DNA of 64,000 nt from Shewanella fidelis ATCC BAA-318 (GTDB lineage: Bacteria > Pseudomonadota > Gammaproteobacteria > Enterobacterales > Shewanellaceae), in the NCBI RefSeq assembly GCF_000518605.1, contig NZ_KI912458.1, positions 62,001 to 126,000 of the forward strand, read 5' to 3'. How positions within the stretch are numbered: the first letter of the stretch is position 1; every line of letters begins with the position of its first letter. The notes beneath the pieces were generated by a model. That model did not search any database. It was not told the DNA's origin and saw nothing but the letters and a program-made list of their open reading frames with translations. Positions 10,161 through 18,945 of this stretch are shown here, piece after piece. The position numbers were made by a program, and so were the translations under genes.

Positions 10161-11026
10161 TATGAGTCTCCGCTGGGTGCCTGAGTGTCAGGCGTCTTGT
10201 TGATTGTTTCAGGCATTTCTTTAAAGGTGCGACGGTTTGGCGCCGCACCAGGAAAGCGCTGTAAAAAGGTGTGATAGTTACGTACCAGTAACTTTCGTAA
10301 ATGGAATGGCCCATGTTTGAGTACGTAGGCCATATATCGATTCGTGGCTTGTGTATTGCCATCTTGGTATATGTCGAGATAGATCCAATCGCTGTGTGGA
10401 TCTATTCCGAGCAAAATTGAGCTGGGCGCTTCTTCGGTTAATTTCGGTGGAATGGTAAGTGACACCACCTGCACCACATTGTCGCCGTCGTTGCTTGGTA
10501 GGGCTAAGGTTTGAGCCAGTGTTTCATAATGCAAGGTATAGGTTTGTACATCGCTACCTTGAGTGACTGGTAACTGGTTAAAGTAACGCATAGGCACACT
10601 TGGGCTCTCTATGTCGCTGACGCGGGATACGCCGTAACGCTTTAAACACCTTGCTAGTCCAGAACGCGAAACATTGGGATTAATAAATTTTTGTGTTGCC
10701 CTCAATAAGGTATCTAACGGCATCTTCAATTGGTAACGCAAACCAACCACCACATATTCTTGTAATGGCGTTAACGTGGTATTGAGGTGATGTGGGGTAT
10801 TGGGGCAGTTTTCGATAGAGTCGCGTTTGCGCCACTTACGGACGGTGGCTTCACTGATATTTAAAATCTTCGACAACTGACTCACGCTGAGATCCGACTC
10901 TTGTATAAATCGGCGCATCTCCGGCGTGGTTGTGGCATTGCGATGCCTAGCTTCATTTTCTATTTGCGTACACTTATTCGAAGAAATATTGGCTTCATTT
11001 AAGTGTTCGCTATTAATTTTTGCCAT
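10160..11026 (-). CDS. pfaR: PfaR, transcriptional regulator of the pfa operon (IS481-transposase-like)
   Basis: PfaR is known as a positive regulator of pfa genes in related deep-sea bacteria and always sits upstream of pfaA. The 288-residue protein has a helix-turn-helix at about 36-68 (ending TVRKWRKRD), then a second winged-helix-like block at about 83-135 (TLTPLQEY ... NPNVSRSGLARCLKR). Residues 160-258 resemble the RNase-H-like core of IS481 transposases (GID...W.Y..IY at 207-220). The positions of the catalytic acids appear changed: His166 at the first Asp, Arg249 in place of Asp of the TDNG motif. The chain stops before the catalytic Glu region. Its stop overlaps the pfaA start, so it is cotranscribed and translationally coupled. 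No clear ribosome site precedes the ATG. Function by family and position; transposase origin is my inference. Confidence 0.88.
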   Translation of the reverse strand: MAKINSEHLNEANISSNKCTQIENEARHRNATTTPEMRRFIQESDLSVSQLSKILNISEATVRKWRKRDSIENCPNTPHHLNTTLTPLQEYVVVGLRYQLKMPLDTLLRATQKFINPNVSRSGLARCLKRYGVSRVSDIESPSVPMRYFNQLPVTQGSDVQTYTLHYETLAQTLALPSNDGDNVVQVVSLTIPPKLTEEAPSSILLGIDPHSDWIYLDIYQDGNTQATNRYMAYVLKHGPFHLRKLLVRNYHTFLQRFPGAAPNRRTFKEMPETINKTPDTQAPSGDS

Positions 11027-11473
11027 CAGTTTAGCGGGTATCCGTTAATAATCTGTTGGGACTGAATAACGATATGAGTAAAGATGAACTTAGCGCTAAG
11101 CCACATTTTACCGTTATTTAGTCAATATTCTTTAGCTAATGGCAGAGCAGACTACCTGAGCTGATGTGGCAATACAATCACCTGGGACTGATTAATCACA
11201 GATACGACCAGATTGAGAGAACACTTGTGCGCTAAAGTGATATTTTATGTAGTAAAATCAAGGGTGAAATAAAAAGTGTGAGCTATGTTTGATAAATATA
11301 TATTTACACTTTGCTTACTCAAAGAGTGTTTGTAGGTAGCAAATGCTATTTGTGCTGATAACATTTACTAGTGGCAGCGTTGGTCTAATAATAACTTTCT
11401 TTAGTTAGGTTGCTGTTTTTTCAAAGTAAACAAGTCACAATAGTGACAAGACCAGTTTGTGATAGAGGATCTC
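11027..11473. promoter_or_regulatory. Divergent control region between pfaR and pfaE
   Basis: This AT-rich region of about 450 bp must hold the promoters for the leftward pfaR-pfaA-pfaB operon and for rightward pfaE. It contains a perfect 12-bp palindrome CTTAGCGCTAAG at 11089-11100, about 65 bp upstream of pfaR, a plausible regulator site. No promoter hexamers are convincing enough to place a transcription start. No other gene is visible. Confidence 0.55.
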
Positions 11474-12367
11474 TTGTCAGAATCTTATTCGATCAACCTT
11501 TACTTTTGTCCGTTAACCATAAAAGCGTGTGATAGCCAAGCCTCTGAATTGTTGAAGTCTTGGTTGCCTGAAGACGAATTGATCAAGGTTGACCGTTACA
11601 TTAAACAAGAGGCTAAAGCCCAAGGACTAATGGTGAGGGGCTATCTACGTGGCATACTTTCGCGGCACAGTGATTTATTGCCCAATGAGTGGTGTTTTGA
11701 ATATGGTGATAAAGGGAAGCCGAGATTAACAGATCCCCAATTTGAGCAAACTGGTATTCATTTTAATTTGAGTCACAGTGGTGCTTGGCTATTGGTTGGC
11801 ATCTGTGTACCTAAAACGGCCAATAATGAACTCGATGCTGTCGAATTTGGCGTCGACATAGAGCGATGTCGCAGCACGACTAACATTCACTCGATATTGA
11901 GTCATTACTTTTCTGAACCTGAAAAAAGAGCCTTGTTAGCGTTACCAGAGGCATTACAGCGAGATCGTTTTTTTGATTTATGGGCGCTTAAGGAATCTTA
12001 TATAAAAGCCAAAGGGCTTGGTCTTGCTTTATCACTTAAGTCTTTTGCTTTTGATTTTTCAACGGCAGTTAAAAGTAGCTTGCCGCTGCAGCTTGGCCAA
12101 AGTGATAGTCCACAAGCAGTTATTAAGCCGGTCGGTATAGATCTTAATAGTCAGATACAGCTAAATTTATTAAATGATAACCAGATAGATGAGCCAGTGC
12201 TTGGGCAAATATCAGAAGACGGCATAAGCGCTGCTAAAAACTGGCAGTGTGTGCTTGGTCACTTAGATGAAGATTATCGCTTTGCGGTCAGTGTTGGCGG
12301 CTGTGATAAACTCAATTTAAACGCTAAGCAAATGAACTTAAATGAATTATTAACAGTTTACAAATGA
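11474..12367 (+). CDS. pfaE: PfaE, 4'-phosphopantetheinyl transferase for PUFA synthase
   Basis: Sfp-type transferase that moves phosphopantetheine from CoA to the Ser of the PfaA ACPs; essential for EPA synthesis. Motifs (from the TTG start): NLSHS about 98-102, GVDIE with the Mg ligands Asp128 and Glu130, and WALKESYIKAKG from Trp170, with Glu174 and Lys178. The frame is open from a GTG at 11459, but GTG lacks a ribosome site. TTG at 11474-11476 has AGAGGA at 11464-11469 with normal spacing, so a TTG start is preferred. The C-terminal third is divergent, as usual for this subfamily. It is divergent from pfaR and followed by a strong terminator, so it is a single-gene unit. Confidence 0.95.
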   Translation: MSESYSINLYFCPLTIKACDSQASELLKSWLPEDELIKVDRYIKQEAKAQGLMVRGYLRGILSRHSDLLPNEWCFEYGDKGKPRLTDPQFEQTGIHFNLSHSGAWLLVGICVPKTANNELDAVEFGVDIERCRSTTNIHSILSHYFSEPEKRALLALPEALQRDRFFDLWALKESYIKAKGLGLALSLKSFAFDFSTAVKSSLPLQLGQSDSPQAVIKPVGIDLNSQIQLNLLNDNQIDEPVLGQISEDGISAAKNWQCVLGHLDEDYRFAVSVGGCDKLNLNAKQMNLNELLTVYK

Positions 12368-12370
12368 TGA

Positions 12371-12395
12371 AACGGGGCATCATGGCCCCGTTTTT
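12371..12395 (+). terminator. Rho-independent terminator of pfaE
   Basis: Perfect 8-bp stem AACGGGGC/GCCCCGTT with a 6-base loop (12379-12384), running into five T residues. It begins four bases after the pfaE stop. Confidence 0.92.
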
Positions 12396-12418
12396 AGTTT
12401 AAGTATTAGCTATAATAT

Positions 12419-14404
12419 TTAGTGTACAGGAGTCGGTACAATCTCAAATGCTGGATTAAACTCCACCATACTCTCTGCTATTTTACTAAAGGCTGATTTG
12501 TCGCCTGTAAGTTTGGCATCGCCATTTGCTAGCAACTCTTTTAGTGTGACTTGCCCTAGTAGAATACGATTTACATCAGCTTTATTGACGATAAGGTTGG
12601 CGTCGGCAGCTTGCTCTTTGTCGACCACTGCGTTGCTTAAGTTACCGTTGCTTAACTCTATATAGAGAATGTCTTTGGTATCAGGTGTAATCACATTCAT
12701 CTTAACGAGTCCGTGTTTTGCAGCCTTTAGGCTGTCAATCTTGACTGCAAGGAAATCAAATAGTGTTGGCATGTCCATCTCACTGATCACATCTGCTGAT
12801 GCCGTTTTAGGGGCGCCAGCTTGAATACCGACACGTAGCTCTTGGGCGCCAGTTAAGTAGATATTTCTCCAACCTGCGCCTTCAGCTTGATAGCCAAGTT
12901 GCTCATACGTATCGGCTAGTAATTGACGAGCTGCGTCATTTTCAGGCTCTGCCATTACAACCTTATTTAATGCGGTAGCAACAAAGCGGTATTCCCCTTG
13001 GGCGTAGTCGTCTTTAGCGCGTTTTATTGCTGCATCTGCACCGCCCATGTACTCAACAAACTTGGCAGACTCCTGCTTGGTGGGTAGCGGATTGAGATTA
13101 GCTGGATTCATATCAAAGTAACCTAGGTATTTGTTATAAACTGCCTTGGCGTTATGACTGTAGGTACCATGGTAGCCATTGGTGTGCCATGCGTTATAAA
13201 TTGACTCAGGAATGGTGTCTTGAATTGCATCGCCAATATCTTGAATGCCTACACCGTCGTTAGCGAGTCTCAAGGTTTGATTGTGTACTAAGCCGTAGTT
13301 GTCTCGTTGTAAACGTAAGAACGCATTGATCTCTTGATTCCCCCACACCGGTGCTGAGTGAGAGGCAAACAATACTTCGACATCTTGACCAAAGGCGTTA
13401 ATCATTTCATTAATGTCTTTTGACCACTTGAGCGCATCACGTACTTTAGCACCGCGCAGTGTGTAGATATTGTGCATGCCTTGGTAAGTTAGCTCGCCAG
13501 TCCATAGCGCTTTCTTTGATGGAATATAAGTGATCATTTCAGACTCGGCTTCGGTACCAGAGGCGTCCATAAACACCATTTCTAGACCATCAATAGTCAA
13601 TGTTTCCCACTTGCCTTCACCGTTTAACGTGTAGTCTGGTGCGACGTAGGTGATTTCGCCTTTTGATAGGCCCTTGCCAAGGGCTGCATCAACAATACCG
13701 TGATCATGTTTACCCAGCGTTGCCCCGTACTGATATGCAGCGCGGCGGCTCATAGCGTTACCAGCAAGTACGTTTTCATCGACAATTTCTTTAGTGATGT
13801 TATCTGAACCGTAGACTTTAACATTGGGGAACATCTCTTGAACACCACGAGAACCACCAAAGTGATCCGCATGACTATGGGAGTAAATCATTGCCACAAC
13901 GGGTAAATCACCATCTTTTGGTAGGTTCTTTAGCGCAAACTTTAGCGAAGCTTTTGCTGCTTCTTTAGTGAGCAATACATCGTAAGCTATCCAGCCGTTG
14001 TCGCTGCGGAGAAGTGTGAGGTTAGACAAGTCGGTACCACGCACTTGATAAATTCCTTCGCTGACTTTGTATAGGCCATTAGGCACCATATTAAGTTGAG
14101 CTTGGCGATATAATGATGGGTTAACTGAGTCTGGGATCTCATCGCTAATAAAGGCAAATTCAGCACGCAAGATCTCAGCTGTCGCTTTATCAAATTTTGC
14201 GACTAAGTTTTTAGAAGATTGCTCAAATGCACGGGTATCAGCAAAGTTAAGTGTCTCGGCTATCGCCTTGTTGTGGGCAATGGTATGTTCTGTCGCTTCT
14301 TTACCTTGGTAATGCACTGTGATGTGGTCATGCTCATGTTGAGCTGCTAGTACATTGAATGAGAATACCGACATGATTGAGATGGCGATTAAAGTCTGTT
14401 TCAT
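12419..14404 (-). CDS. Periplasmic alkyl/aryl sulfatase, metallo-beta-lactamase fold (SdsA1/BDS1-like)
   Basis: Binuclear zinc hydrolase of about 661 residues that cleaves primary or secondary alkyl sulfate esters (SDS-like detergents or natural sulfate esters). An N-terminal signal peptide (about 1-20, ending NVLAA) sends it to the periplasm. The metal-binding motif HSHADHFGG lies at 176-184, and further ligands are expected around EAESEMITYIP and FASHSAPVWG. The alkylsulfatase dimerisation domain follows (about 420-530), then a C-terminal SCP2-like lipid-binding domain. Length and domain order match the family. The divergent LysR gene is probably its regulator. Actual substrate cannot be read from sequence. 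Confidence 0.92.
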   Translation of the reverse strand: MKQTLIAISIMSVFSFNVLAAQHEHDHITVHYQGKEATEHTIAHNKAIAETLNFADTRAFEQSSKNLVAKFDKATAEILRAEFAFISDEIPDSVNPSLYRQAQLNMVPNGLYKVSEGIYQVRGTDLSNLTLLRSDNGWIAYDVLLTKEAAKASLKFALKNLPKDGDLPVVAMIYSHSHADHFGGSRGVQEMFPNVKVYGSDNITKEIVDENVLAGNAMSRRAAYQYGATLGKHDHGIVDAALGKGLSKGEITYVAPDYTLNGEGKWETLTIDGLEMVFMDASGTEAESEMITYIPSKKALWTGELTYQGMHNIYTLRGAKVRDALKWSKDINEMINAFGQDVEVLFASHSAPVWGNQEINAFLRLQRDNYGLVHNQTLRLANDGVGIQDIGDAIQDTIPESIYNAWHTNGYHGTYSHNAKAVYNKYLGYFDMNPANLNPLPTKQESAKFVEYMGGADAAIKRAKDDYAQGEYRFVATALNKVVMAEPENDAARQLLADTYEQLGYQAEGAGWRNIYLTGAQELRVGIQAGAPKTASADVISEMDMPTLFDFLAVKIDSLKAAKHGLVKMNVITPDTKDILYIELSNGNLSNAVVDKEQAADANLIVNKADVNRILLGQVTLKELLANGDAKLTGDKSAFSKIAESMVEFNPAFEIVPTPVH

Positions 14405-14630
14405 AGGTTAGCCTCGTAAGATTGACTCAGTTCAAAGCTTTGATGCCTCATGTGTTAAATATCTTGTTGCAACCGATGAGACATTTGCTTAATTGAGGTC
14501 AGTATAGGTAACTTGAACTGATTAATAATTAGCGCTAACTTAAGATTTAATATTTATATTATGAATGTGTAGGTGTTAAATAATCGACTTAATTGAGCCT
14601 TTCTGTTTGGGCAAAGGAGTGATTAGATTT
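14405..14630. promoter_or_regulatory. Divergent promoter region, sulfatase/LysR
   Basis: About 225 bp between the sulfatase and the LysR gene. It holds the palindrome TTAGCGCTAA at 14529-14538 in an AT-rich stretch, a candidate operator. The same 10-mer occurs in the pfaR/pfaE intergenic region. Promoter hexamers are not clear. Confidence 0.45.
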
Positions 14631-15551
14631 ATGTCGCAGCAAAAAGCATTTGATTTGAATTTATTTCGAATTTTTACCGCGGTTTATCGTACCTCGTCCT
14701 TTAGCCGAGCAGCTGAAGAGCTTGATTTAACTCAGTCTTCAGTTAGCAACGCTATCTCTAGACTGAAAAGCACAATGGGAGAAGAGTTGTTTATTCGGGT
14801 TGGCAGGGGAGTTAAACCTACAGCAAGTGCGATGAATTTATATCAGCAATTAGCTGCACCTATGTCAGAGGTGGAGCAGGTTGCTACTAGCTTTGAGTTA
14901 TTTGACGCCAGCGCCAGCGAGCGAACTTTCTATGTTTATGCTAGTGAGTCGGCAATTCTTTTACTACAGTCTGTTGTAGAGCGCTTACTTGATAACTTGT
15001 CGATGAGTATTGTGTTTCGTGAGCCGCCACTTATTGAGGAGGAACTGCAGATGGATTTGCAGTTGCAAAAAGTCGATTTAGCCGTAGATATTTGGTTGCC
15101 TGAATCGAGCTCTTTTAAAAGTGAAAAGGTGATGCAAGACAAATTGGTATGTGTCGCAAGGAAAGCGCATCCGCGGATTAAAGGCAGTATCACACATGAG
15201 CAGTACTTTAATGAAAAACACATCATCTTTAAGATGCGCCGCGATAATTTAAGTGTTGCCGATCTGCTGACTAAGCAGGTTTTACCCGCGCGCAAGATGT
15301 ACAGCGAACAATCATCAATTTTAAGTATGATGGCTTTAGCTTCTAAAAGTGATGCCTTAGCTATTGCTTCTAAGTCCTATGCTGATGAGTATGCACAGAT
15401 GTTTGGTTTACAGGTATTTGAGCTGCCATTTGATACAGAGCCGATTGAATACCACATGGTTTGGAGCCATAAATTACAACAAAATCCAGCCAATATTTGG
15501 TTAAGAGGCTTGTTAAATCGAGCGATAGCACTTCGGAGTGATCGTTTTTAA
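14631..15551 (+). CDS. LysR-family transcriptional regulator
   Basis: DNA-binding regulator of 306 residues. The winged helix-turn-helix occupies about residues 5-65 (FRIFTAVYRTSSFSRAAEEL, then LTQSSVSNAISRLK), followed by a LysR substrate-binding domain. I start at ATG 14631, with AAAGGAG at 14613-14619 upstream; the frame extends to a TTG at 14607 that has no support. The divergent position next to the alkylsulfatase suggests it controls that gene, as LysR regulators commonly do, perhaps with a sulfate ester or its alcohol as ligand (inference). Confidence 0.93.
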   Translation: MSQQKAFDLNLFRIFTAVYRTSSFSRAAEELDLTQSSVSNAISRLKSTMGEELFIRVGRGVKPTASAMNLYQQLAAPMSEVEQVATSFELFDASASERTFYVYASESAILLLQSVVERLLDNLSMSIVFREPPLIEEELQMDLQLQKVDLAVDIWLPESSSFKSEKVMQDKLVCVARKAHPRIKGSITHEQYFNEKHIIFKMRRDNLSVADLLTKQVLPARKMYSEQSSILSMMALASKSDALAIASKSYADEYAQMFGLQVFELPFDTEPIEYHMVWSHKLQQNPANIWLRGLLNRAIALRSDRF

Positions 15552-15568
15552 ATAATCGAATAGTAGGC

Positions 15569-15602
15569 AAAAAAATACCTGTAATGCTTAGCACTACAGG
15601 TA
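15569..15602 (-). terminator. Terminator of queF
   Basis: Stem TACCTGTA/TACAGGTA (15576-15583 with 15595-15602), with an inner TGC/GCA pairing. On the minus strand it is followed by a run of seven T residues. It sits between the LysR stop and the queF stop and mainly serves queF. Confidence 0.85.
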
Positions 15603-15617
15603 ATTATTGAGGCTTGA

Positions 15618-16475
15618 TTACTGACGAGCTAAACGTTGGTTTTCGGCTGGTTGCTCAAAATCACTACGATATGGATTAATATCCAAACCACCACGACGGG
15701 TGTAACGAGCATAAACAGTTAGTTTAGCGCATTGGCAGAAGCGTTTAAGATCAACGAAAATACGCTCTACGCATTGTTCGTGAAACTCATTGTGCTGCCT
15801 GAATGAGATTAAATATCTTAGCAGTTTTTCACGATCAATCTTTGGTCCTTGATAGCGGATCATCACTGTACCCCAGTCAGGCTGAGAGGTGATTAAACAG
15901 TTTGACTTCAATAGGTTTGAGGTCAGGGTTTCAGCTACCATGACTTTTTCATCAACACTATCGGCTAGATGGTCTGGATTAAAGCTATAGTCATCAACTT
16001 CGATATCCAAGTCGTCAATACAGTTACCAGGCATATCAACGACTCGTAGGTGATTAAACTGTTTAGGCTCGATAACCTTAACGCTCACTTCACCTTCGGC
16101 GCAGGCACTTAAATCTTCAGTTAAGCGCTGTTGAACTGCTTGCACACTATCAAAACGTGTTTGGTTGTAGCTATTCAGATAAAGTTTGAATGATTTAGAC
16201 TCAATCAGGTTTTTGCTATCAAAACTCAGATTAAAGTCAGCAATCGCAACCATAGGTTTGCCTTTGGCATTTAACCAAGACAATTCATAACCAGTCCAAA
16301 TATCGCAACCATGAAACGGTAGTTCATTGGTGAGGCCAATGGCATCACGATTTAATTTGCGTGGTACGCCTTGTAGTAAAGATGCATCATACTGCTCTTG
16401 ATAACCTGTCGACTTTCCTAAGGTTAATTCTGAAAGTTCGGGGGCGTTACTGTAGGGATCATGATGTTGTGTCAT
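15618..16475 (-). CDS. queF: NADPH-dependent 7-cyano-7-deazaguanine (preQ0) reductase QueF
   Basis: Reduces the nitrile of preQ0 to the amine of preQ1 in queuosine tRNA biosynthesis, in the cytoplasm. This is the long, E. coli-like form (about 285 residues). The QueF motif ESKSFK is at about 92-97 and the catalytic Cys193 in [13 protein letters not shown], with Asp200 nearby. I prefer ATG 16475, with GGAA upstream, over ATG 16490, because a perfect minus-strand -10 (TATAAT, 16507-16512) would leave almost no leader for the upstream ATG. It is divergent from syd, as in E. coli. Confidence 0.97.
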   Translation of the reverse strand: MTQHHDPYSNAPELSELTLGKSTGYQEQYDASLLQGVPRKLNRDAIGLTNELPFHGCDIWTGYELSWLNAKGKPMVAIADFNLSFDSKNLIESKSFKLYLNSYNQTRFDSVQAVQQRLTEDLSACAEGEVSVKVIEPKQFNHLRVVDMPGNCIDDLDIEVDDYSFNPDHLADSVDEKVMVAETLTSNLLKSNCLITSQPDWGTVMIRYQGPKIDREKLLRYLISFRQHNEFHEQCVERIFVDLKRFCQCAKLTVYARYTRRGGLDINPYRSDFEQPAENQRLARQ

Positions 16476-16534
16476 CAATACGGTTTCCATGTCAAAATAG
16501 ACCCCTATTATAACTGATTTTGGAACTGGCTTAA

Positions 16535-17176
16535 GTGTCTTCTTTACCTGCTTTAGATCTTTTTTTATCTAAATATCAACAAGCCTATATGGATAAGCTT
16601 GGTGAACAGCCAAGATATTACCCTCAAGGACAAACATCTGACTGTGTTATTGCTGAAGCGGGCGCTGATGGGGCTGTGTTTTGGCAAGCCGTTGTTCGCC
16701 AACAGTCTGGAGAGTTTACCAATGTTGAATCTGCGCTTGAGTTAACTTTATCGGCAGAGATCAATTCATTTTTTGGCAAACATTTTTCTGCGCCAGTGTT
16801 TTTTGATTCTCCTTGGGGAGCGGGTGAGCTTATTCAAGTATGGAACCAAACGGATTTTGAATACTTGCAGCAGAATATCATTGGTCACCTAATGATGAAG
16901 AAAAAGCTGAAGCAAGAAGCGACTTGGTTTTTTGGTATTTTAGATGAAGAAGATAAAATGCTGACAGTTAATAATAATGATGGCAGCGTATGGATTGAAG
17001 TTGCTGGAGAGGTACAGACTGTAAAATTAAGTGACAGTCTAGATGAATTTATAAGTCAATTAACTCCAAAAGTTACCCCTGCGATTAAACCCGTTGAGGA
17101 ACCAATGCCACAATTAGAGCATCCAGGTATTTGGCAAAGAATGAAAATCATGTGGGCTAATTTACGCGGAAAATAA
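16535..17176 (+). CDS. syd: SecY-interacting protein Syd
   Basis: Cytoplasmic protein that binds SecY at the inner membrane and monitors translocon quality. It starts at a GTG (16535), gives 213 residues, and shows the Syd signature ([30 protein letters not shown]). A C-terminal tail of about 35 residues ([20 protein letters not shown]) extends it beyond the usual 180 or so. Its promoter must overlap that of divergent queF in the short intergenic gap. queF-syd adjacency matches E. coli, where csrB follows syd; here six genes intervene. Confidence 0.95.
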   Translation: MSSLPALDLFLSKYQQAYMDKLGEQPRYYPQGQTSDCVIAEAGADGAVFWQAVVRQQSGEFTNVESALELTLSAEINSFFGKHFSAPVFFDSPWGAGELIQVWNQTDFEYLQQNIIGHLMMKKKLKQEATWFFGILDEEDKMLTVNNNDGSVWIEVAGEVQTVKLSDSLDEFISQLTPKVTPAIKPVEEPMPQLEHPGIWQRMKIMWANLRGK

Positions 17177-17191
17177 TCTGCTGTTATATCT

Positions 17192-17235
17192 AAATGGCGC
17201 TTATCTAGGAGAAGTAGATAGGCGCCATTTTTATT
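17192..17235 (+). terminator. Terminator of syd
   Basis: Long inverted repeat: AAATGGCGC followed by TTATCTA pairs with TAGATA then GGCGCCATTT (with a small mismatch), running into TTTTATTTAT. Confidence 0.85.
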
Positions 17236-17285
17236 TATGGTGGCTAAACTCTAACGTGACAAGTGCTGCTTTATATCAATTGGTA

Positions 17286-18059
17286 TTATAAATGATCCCA
17301 AGAGATGTTAGACACTATGCGGCACGGCTCGCAGCGAAAATGGAACATATCTAATAAAGGCTCATCTAGTAGCCACTCTTTACTGCCACACTTAGGGCAG
17401 GCTCGTTGTTTTTCAGCTGCTAAGCTTTCTCCACCGACGCGATATAGATAGTAATAGGTTGGGATTTTCGTTAGATATTCGACTCTGCCACGTAGATCCC
17501 AGCCTCGTCTAAATAGATCGCTTTGGTGGTTAGTTAATTCTTCAAGTGCGGCAAATTCAGCCTTAGTTGCAGCCGCCATTTGTAATTCATCACATGCTTG
17601 CCACTCGGTTTGCCAACGGATCATGCGTTTATGATCGCCATTCGCCGTTGCTGGAATGTGATACAGCGGAATAGGCTGCAAGGTATCGCCATTTCTGAGC
17701 GGAGAGCACATATGGACATAACTGGTATAAAGCAGTTGCCAGCTTGGTGTGTCTTGGCTAGAGACTTCAGAGTTTATGTCTTGGCCAATATATTTCTCGC
17801 GTGGTGCTAGCAGTTTGGCTTCAGTGAGTTGGTTGAGTGCTGCATTAACCCAAGGGCTATTAAAACGTTTAGCTAAGCTGCTTTTTTCTGGGGTTAACAT
17901 GCGGGCTTTGAATTCACCTTCATTAAAAGCTACCGCAAACTCTCGTCCTAGCACTTGCCCATTCGCACGATACGCTTCGAGTAAACCATTTATTGCTTTC
18001 TCAGCAGCGGTAATTGTGGTGTTGTCAAAACATTCAAATCTAAGCTCAATTACATGCAT
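17286..18059 (-). CDS. Zn-ribbon-containing protein, DUF2310 family
   Basis: A 257-residue cytoplasmic protein of unknown function. A C-terminal zinc ribbon is visible: CPKC (Cys221, Cys224) and CEPC (Cys243, Cys246). The N-terminal part has no catalytic motif I recognise. Its start overlaps the 3' end of the 121-residue gene upstream by 10 bp, so the two form a small operon. The family occurs in Shewanella and Vibrio. Zinc binding is a safe inference; the role is not known. Confidence 0.85.
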   Translation of the reverse strand: MHVIELRFECFDNTTITAAEKAINGLLEAYRANGQVLGREFAVAFNEGEFKARMLTPEKSSLAKRFNSPWVNAALNQLTEAKLLAPREKYIGQDINSEVSSQDTPSWQLLYTSYVHMCSPLRNGDTLQPIPLYHIPATANGDHKRMIRWQTEWQACDELQMAAATKAEFAALEELTNHQSDLFRRGWDLRGRVEYLTKIPTYYYLYRVGGESLAAEKQRACPKCGSKEWLLDEPLLDMFHFRCEPCRIVSNISWDHL

Positions 18060-18415
18060 TGGGTATCACGCTCTTGTTTCATTTGGCTTTGTTGTAATTC
18101 TTCAAATTGGCTTTTAAGTGTAATGAATTCGGCTTTTAACTCATTAAGCGCTGTTTCTAACTGCACAATTCTATCAGCCTGTTCGGCTTGGGATAAGTTT
18201 GTTCGCTCATTATTTGAGGGACTTGTAGATGCTAAATCAGCAGGTATTGCTTGCTTGTCTGCTTCGGTCATAGATTTGAATTGTTGTAACCCTTGGATGA
18301 GCTCTCTCATTGGAATGCTATTACCAAGTTTAGTTTTAATTAATGCTAATGTAGGCTCTCTGCCGTCATTATAGATTTTTTTGGCTGCGGTTAGCACTTG
18401 CTCAATAGGAGTCAT
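18050..18415 (-). CDS. Small KfrA-N-like helix-turn-helix plus coiled-coil protein
   Basis: A 121-residue hypothetical protein. Residues 1-50 (VLTAAKKIYNDGREPTLALI, then KTKLG) resemble the N-terminal DNA-binding domain of the KfrA family, with its G-R-x-P-T motif. Residues about 80-115 form a Glu/Gln/Leu-rich coiled coil, as KfrA proteins have. It is much shorter than plasmid KfrA. It overlaps the DUF2310 gene by 10 bp and probably is translationally coupled to it. The family assignment is from pattern recognition and is tentative; the reading frame itself is well supported. Confidence 0.72.
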   Translation of the reverse strand: MTPIEQVLTAAKKIYNDGREPTLALIKTKLGNSIPMRELIQGLQQFKSMTEADKQAIPADLASTSPSNNERTNLSQAEQADRIVQLETALNELKAEFITLKSQFEELQQSQMKQERDTQCM

Positions 18416-18573
18416 TATTAGTCAAATTCCTTAAAAATTAGCATTTTTATCAAACAGTTCGAAAACTAAAAACGTGTTAAAACAAATAAAATCACTTAAA
18501 ACAATAACTTGTGTTTTGGCATGCTAGTTGCTTTATCAAAACAAAAAATAAACGTCATAACAGGAAGTTAAAA

Positions 18574-18945
18574 ATGAAAAACAAATTATTAAGTTTAGTG
18601 TTTTTTGGGATTGCAAGCTTAGGGCTAACCGGCTGTGTGGTCAATGTTGGTGATGGTGAATCTGATTGGGATAACCATGGCGGATGGGAAAAAACACAAA
18701 ATAAAAATCGTGATAATTTAGCTAAAATATCTTTAGGAATGAGTAAAGAGCAGGTCGTTACATTAATGGGTACAGCTGACTTTAATGAAGCCTATATCCA
18801 AGCTGACAAAGAAGTTTATGTTCTTTTTTATCGGACTCAACGCACACAAGGTGACGGTAAAACGACTAAAGATGAATGTACACCAGTTGTGATTAGCAAT
18901 AACGCTGTTGTAGGCTGGGGCGAAATGGCTTACAGCAAGATTTAG
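18574..18945 (+). CDS. DUF3192 lipoprotein, BamE/SmpA-like
   Basis: A 123-residue predicted lipoprotein. The signal peptide ends in the lipobox LTGC, with acylated Cys21. The mature part contains a BamE-like beta-lactamase-inhibitor-protein fold signature (LGMSKEQVVTLMGTAD). Start ATG 18574 is chosen for its ribosome site (AGGAAG, 18562-18567); the frame opens at 18511 without support. It was probably placed in the outer membrane or periplasm; no partner is known. It converges with the DUF2789 gene, whose stop is immediately adjacent. Confidence 0.87.
   Translation: MKNKLLSLVFFGIASLGLTGCVVNVGDGESDWDNHGGWEKTQNKNRDNLAKISLGMSKEQVVTLMGTADFNEAYIQADKEVYVLFYRTQRTQGDGKTTKDECTPVVISNNAVVGWGEMAYSKI

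Noticed and set aside
10160-11026. PfaR as an active insertion sequence
   Set aside because: No terminal inverted repeats or target duplications are visible, the catalytic acids seem replaced, and it is translationally coupled to pfaA.
14936-15295. Leftward 119-codon frame inside the LysR gene
   Set aside because: Antisense shadow of a well-supported LysR coding region.
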